Assembly: GCA_019420305.1 (NCBI GenBank)
Contig: JAHZHL010000015.1
Location: forward strand, 62,001-126,000
Length of the DNA stretch: 64,000 nt
Direction of reading: 5' to 3'
Source of the DNA: Bacillota bacterium
GTDB taxonomy: Bacteria; Bacillota; Clostridia; Peptostreptococcales; Anaerovoracaceae
Shown here: positions 61,325 to 64,000 of the stretch, in pieces
Layout: each line of letters starts with the position of its first letter
Numbering within the stretch: position 1 is the stretch's first letter
The notes under the pieces: generated by a model
Told to the model about the DNA's origin: nothing
Databases searched by the model: none
Seen by the model: only the letters and a program-made list of their open reading frames with translations
Position numbers and translations under genes: made by a program

Positions 61325-61939
61325 TTACCTGTTTTCTTTTTCTCCGGTCTTCTGCTCCAGCAGCCTCCGCAATTCCCTCAGCGCATTGGCTCTGTGGCTG
61401 ATTTTATTTTTTTCTTCCGGCGGAAATTCTCCGAAAGTTATGGAATATCCCAGAGGCACAAACAGCGGATCATACCCGAATCCGTTGCTGCCCCGTTCTT
61501 CCAGTACAATATGCCCCTCCACTTCTCCCCGAGCCGTCAGAGTTTCTCCATCCGGATACACCATGGTAATCACAGATACAAACCGGCCGGTTCGTTTCTC
61601 ATAGGGGACATCCTTAATCAATGATTTCAGTTTGTCATTGTTAGCCTGATCGTTTCCATCTTCTCCCGCGAAGCGGGCGGAAAACACGCCCGGCGCTCCG
61701 TCCAGACAATCCACTTCCAGGCCGGAATCATCCGCGATCGTGATTTCACCGCAGAGTTTCATGATTTCATAAGCCTTTTTCCGGGAATTTTCTTCAAACG
61801 TGCTCCCGTCTTCCTCAATCTCCACATCCGGAACGCCAGCTTTGTCCCTGGGGATGATTTCCATTCCGAATTCCTTTGTGATCGCTTCGATTTCCTTGAT
61901 TTTATGCTGATTTTTTGATGCAGCGACAATGATACTCAT
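61325..61939 (-). CDS. rdgB: dITP/XTP pyrophosphatase
   Basis: A 204-residue Ham1/RdgB family protein that hydrolyses non-canonical purine triphosphates. The binding motifs are VAASKNQHKIKEIEAI, ADDSGLEVDCLDGAPGVFSA, RFAGEDGNDQANNDKL and GFGYDPLFVP. All catalytic residues are visible. It ends 13 bp before the BrkB gene. Confidence 0.96.
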   Translation of the reverse strand: MSIIVAASKNQHKIKEIEAITKEFGMEIIPRDKAGVPDVEIEEDGSTFEENSRKKAYEIMKLCGEITIADDSGLEVDCLDGAPGVFSARFAGEDGNDQANNDKLKSLIKDVPYEKRTGRFVSVITMVYPDGETLTARGEVEGHIVLEERGSNGFGYDPLFVPLGYSITFGEFPPEEKNKISHRANALRELRRLLEQKTGEKENR

Positions 61940-61984
61940 AAAAACTCCTCATCCTATAGTATGACCCATTCCGCGATTATTACT

Positions 61985-62527
61985 TCAGATTCCGCAGGAA
62001 CCTACCGGAACTTTTCCGCCGACCGCGTCAATTATCGCACGGGTTTTTTCTTCATCGAAATAGCTGCAGATTTCGATGAAATATACGCCCTGATCCGTCA
62101 GTTCTTTGGCGGCCGCCTTTGCCGCTTCCAGATCTTTTGTAAAACGTACATATGTATTGCATTCCTCATTTCTCAGCTCAAATTTCTGAGTGTCCTCCAC
62201 TCCATCCATTACAATGACAACGCCGAATTCTTTGAAAGAATCCAGAGCGTCCAGCTTCTTCTGTTCTTCCGGGAAAAAATTGACATGAAGAATCTCCATA
62301 TCCCCTTTCACCGCTTTCCTCAGCCGCTGCGCCCGCTCATCATCAAAAGCGCCGCATAGATCGATCAGCTCATAGCCTTCCTGATCCAGCTTTTTCACCA
62401 ATTCCTCGGCCATATCCATATCATTGACCCCGGCTACAAAGCTGCAGCTTTCGGAATTCTCATAAGTAAACGAATAGTTTTCCGGCGACGCGCCTTCCGC
62501 TTCTTCAATAAATGCGTACTTAAACAT
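61985..62527 (-). CDS. Tandem-duplicated DUF6506 protein
   Basis: 180 residues made of two related halves (about 1-92 and 93-180). Each has a hydrophobic strand, a helix with many Ala/Lys and the motif (I/L)(D/E)(L/I)C-x-x-FD-(D/E)-E (ELIDLCGAFDDERAQ and YFIEICSYFDEEKTR). This matches DUF6506, normally a single 90-100-residue unit ending PVG; here only the second half keeps it (GKVPVGSCG). Function unknown, possibly a small-molecule binding fold. GGAGG lies before the ATG at 62527. Confidence 0.8.
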   Translation of the reverse strand: MFKYAFIEEAEGASPENYSFTYENSESCSFVAGVNDMDMAEELVKKLDQEGYELIDLCGAFDDERAQRLRKAVKGDMEILHVNFFPEEQKKLDALDSFKEFGVVIVMDGVEDTQKFELRNEECNTYVRFTKDLEAAKAAAKELTDQGVYFIEICSYFDEEKTRAIIDAVGGKVPVGSCGI

Positions 62528-62657
62528 AATGCCCTCCTTCTTATATTCCGTTCAAACAACTGGAATTAGTTGCATTATTATACCATATTGTTTCTGGACT
62601 TTCTACTCCCTGTGCGGTAGAATACCTGTAGATTTGCTTTGAAAGGAGTTTGTATTT

Positions 62658-63572
62658 ATGAAAATTGTCATGCTTGACGGACATACCATCAACCCCGGCG
62701 ATCTTTCCTGGGACGCGCTTTCTGAAATCGGAGAGCTGGAGGTTTATGACGCCACAGAGCCGGATCAGATGCTTTCCCGCATTGGAGACGCGGAAATCCT
62801 GCTGACCAGCAAATGTCTGATTACAAGAGATTTGATGATGAAATGTCCTTCTTTAAAATATATCGGCTCCATGGCTACCGGTTACAATAATATTGATGTG
62901 GACGCCGCCGGAGAGCTCGGCATCGCAGTTACCTATATCCCGGCCTATTCGACAGACGCGGTCGCCCAGCATACGATCGCGCTGATACTGGAACTATGCA
63001 ACCACGCAGGTCTTCATAACACCTCTGTAAAAAAAGGCGACTGGCACGACTGCCCGTATTTCTGCTACTGGAAAGAACCCCTCGTCCTTTTGAAGGGCAA
63101 ATCCCTGGGGATTGTCGGCTATGGCCAGATCGGAAGAAGGGTCGCGGAAATCGCGAAGGCGCTGGGAATGGAAATTCATGTGTACAGCAAAGAGCCTGAC
63201 GCAGCCGTAAAGTCCGATTTTGTCACGCTCCACTGCCCTCTTACAAAAGAAAACGCGAACTTTGTCAACACAGAATTTATCGAAAGGATGAAGCCCGGAG
63301 CTGTTCTGATCAATACCGCAAGAGGCGGGCTGGTTGACGAAGCGGCTCTCGCGGACGCTCTGAAATCCGGTCGTTTGCGCGCCGCCGCCGTGGATGTACT
63401 TGCCCAGGAGCCTCCTTCCTCCGATCATCCTCTGATCGCTTTGGAAAACTGTATTATCACGCCGCATCTGGCCTGGACTCCGACCGAAATGCGCCAGACT
63501 ATCTGCAGGGTTCTGGCAGACAACCTGATCAGTTTTCTTCAGGGCGGAACCCTCAACCGGGTGGATTTATAA
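62658..63572 (+). CDS. NAD-dependent D-2-hydroxyacid dehydrogenase
   Basis: 304 residues. The NAD motif GIVGYGQIGRRVAEIAKALG is followed by the catalytic Arg (NTARGGLVDE), Glu (LAQEPP) and His (ITPHLAW). It most resembles glycerate/hydroxypyruvate dehydrogenases. The stretch between the NAD motif and KSDFVTLHCPL is short (VYSKEPDAAVKSDF), about 14-16 residues less than usual, so part of the cofactor domain is missing. AAAGGAG lies before the ATG. The substrate is not determined. Confidence 0.9.
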   Translation: MKIVMLDGHTINPGDLSWDALSEIGELEVYDATEPDQMLSRIGDAEILLTSKCLITRDLMMKCPSLKYIGSMATGYNNIDVDAAGELGIAVTYIPAYSTDAVAQHTIALILELCNHAGLHNTSVKKGDWHDCPYFCYWKEPLVLLKGKSLGIVGYGQIGRRVAEIAKALGMEIHVYSKEPDAAVKSDFVTLHCPLTKENANFVNTEFIERMKPGAVLINTARGGLVDEAALADALKSGRLRAAAVDVLAQEPPSSDHPLIALENCIITPHLAWTPTEMRQTICRVLADNLISFLQGGTLNRVDL

Positions 63573-64000
63573 TTAAGACGTCATTCCGAAATACAGACGG
63601 ATTCCCCGGTAGATTCCCCTGGCAAAGCTTTCCGGATCGCTGGTCAGCAGATACAGATCGTTTGCGTTTGTCATGTATCCCATTTCTACAAGCACAGCCG
63701 GCATGGAAGTCGCGCGCAGCACATACAGGCTAGGACGTATGAATACGCCCCGGTTTCTCAGACCGGTCATATCATGCAGGCCTTCCAGAATCCGCCCTGC
63801 CAGTGTGTAAGCCGGCGTGGATTCACTATACACATAGGCTTCGCTGCCGCTGGCGGAAGTGTTGGTACTGGTATTGCAATGCAGGCTGATAAAATAATCA
63901 GCGTCCCAGGTGTTGGCTTCATAGACCCTGGCCTGCAGACTGGTGGCGTTGCTGGTTCCCAGCTGCTCTTCCGGCGTATCGCGGGAAAGCCTCACGTCAA
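63573..64000 (-). CDS. N-acetylmuramoyl-L-alanine amidase, C-terminal part (5' end outside window)
   Basis: The frame stays open to the window's right edge, so the N-terminus lies beyond it. Visible are the Amidase_3 motifs YFISLHCNTSTN (zinc His), GSEAYVYSES and the catalytic Glu in PAVLVEMGYMTNANDL. It cuts the amide between N-acetylmuramic acid and L-Ala in peptidoglycan. The domain is near the C-terminus and has no wall-binding repeats after it. It abuts the preceding convergent gene without a gap. Confidence 0.9.
   Translation of the reverse strand, partial: DVRLSRDTPEEQLGTSNATSLQARVYEANTWDADYFISLHCNTSTNTSASGSEAYVYSESTPAYTLAGRILEGLHDMTGLRNRGVFIRPSLYVLRATSMPAVLVEMGYMTNANDLYLLTSDPESFARGIYRGIRLYFGMTS

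Overview
The window looks like a chromosomal segment of an anaerobic, mid-GC member of the Clostridia. The evidence is a six-gene Rnf complex, a three-subunit HydABC-type [FeFe] hydrogenase, a biosynthetic thiolase, a CoA-acylating aldehyde dehydrogenase, LytTR regulators, ECF-type transporters and strong Shine-Dalgarno sites (GGAGG) before most genes. Placement near Anaerovoracaceae or Lachnospiraceae-like lineages is a guess. I see no rRNA, CRISPR array, prophage or insertion sequence. One tRNA is present.

Layout. 1-1445: two YibE/F-like membrane proteins, the first cut by the window edge. 1502-8471 (minus): thiolase, DUF2156 protein, isochorismatase-fold hydrolase, SurE, sirtuin, lipoprotein, zinc-ribbon membrane protein. 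8645-15772: two paralogous LytTR regulators bracket a radical-SAM/DUF4130 DNA-repair pair behind an SOS box and an operon of a patatin-like phospholipase with a sensor kinase split over two genes. 15898-17970: ECF substrate-binding subunit and divergent MocR regulator. 18051-22120: hydCBA. 22677-25433: a truncated transporter gene butted against a YfhO-family gene. 25454-32354: ApbE, a NusG-II-domain protein, a Gx transporter and rnfCDGEAB. 32790-35320: a small alarmone synthetase behind a two-component system in which both genes are broken. 35483-40453: aldehyde dehydrogenase, then a response regulator, ABC transporter and kinase operon. 40526-45168: collagen-like protein with glycosyltransferase, and a subtilase. 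45237-48052: tRNA-Pro, cold-shock protein with a candidate small RNA, secreted protein, C_GCAxxG_C_C protein. 48371-57964: ABC exporter, FAD protein, L,D-transpeptidase, DUF1292, UvrC, D,D-carboxypeptidase, phosphoglycerate mutase. 58023-60400: divergent serC/serA. 60451-64000: BrkB, RdgB, duplicated DUF6506, D-2-hydroxyacid dehydrogenase and a partial amidase.

How the parts work together. Rnf and HydABC connect ferredoxin, NADH and H2. ApbE next to Rnf is the enzyme expected to attach FMN to RnfG and RnfD. ApgM, SerC and SerA form a 3-phosphoglycerate-to-serine group. The most unusual locus is the LytTR region: a kinase whose phosphoacceptor and ATPase modules are on separate overlapping genes, a normal LytTR regulator beside it, a second LytTR paralog with Glu in place of the phosphoacceptor Asp, and matching direct-repeat promoters before both regulators.
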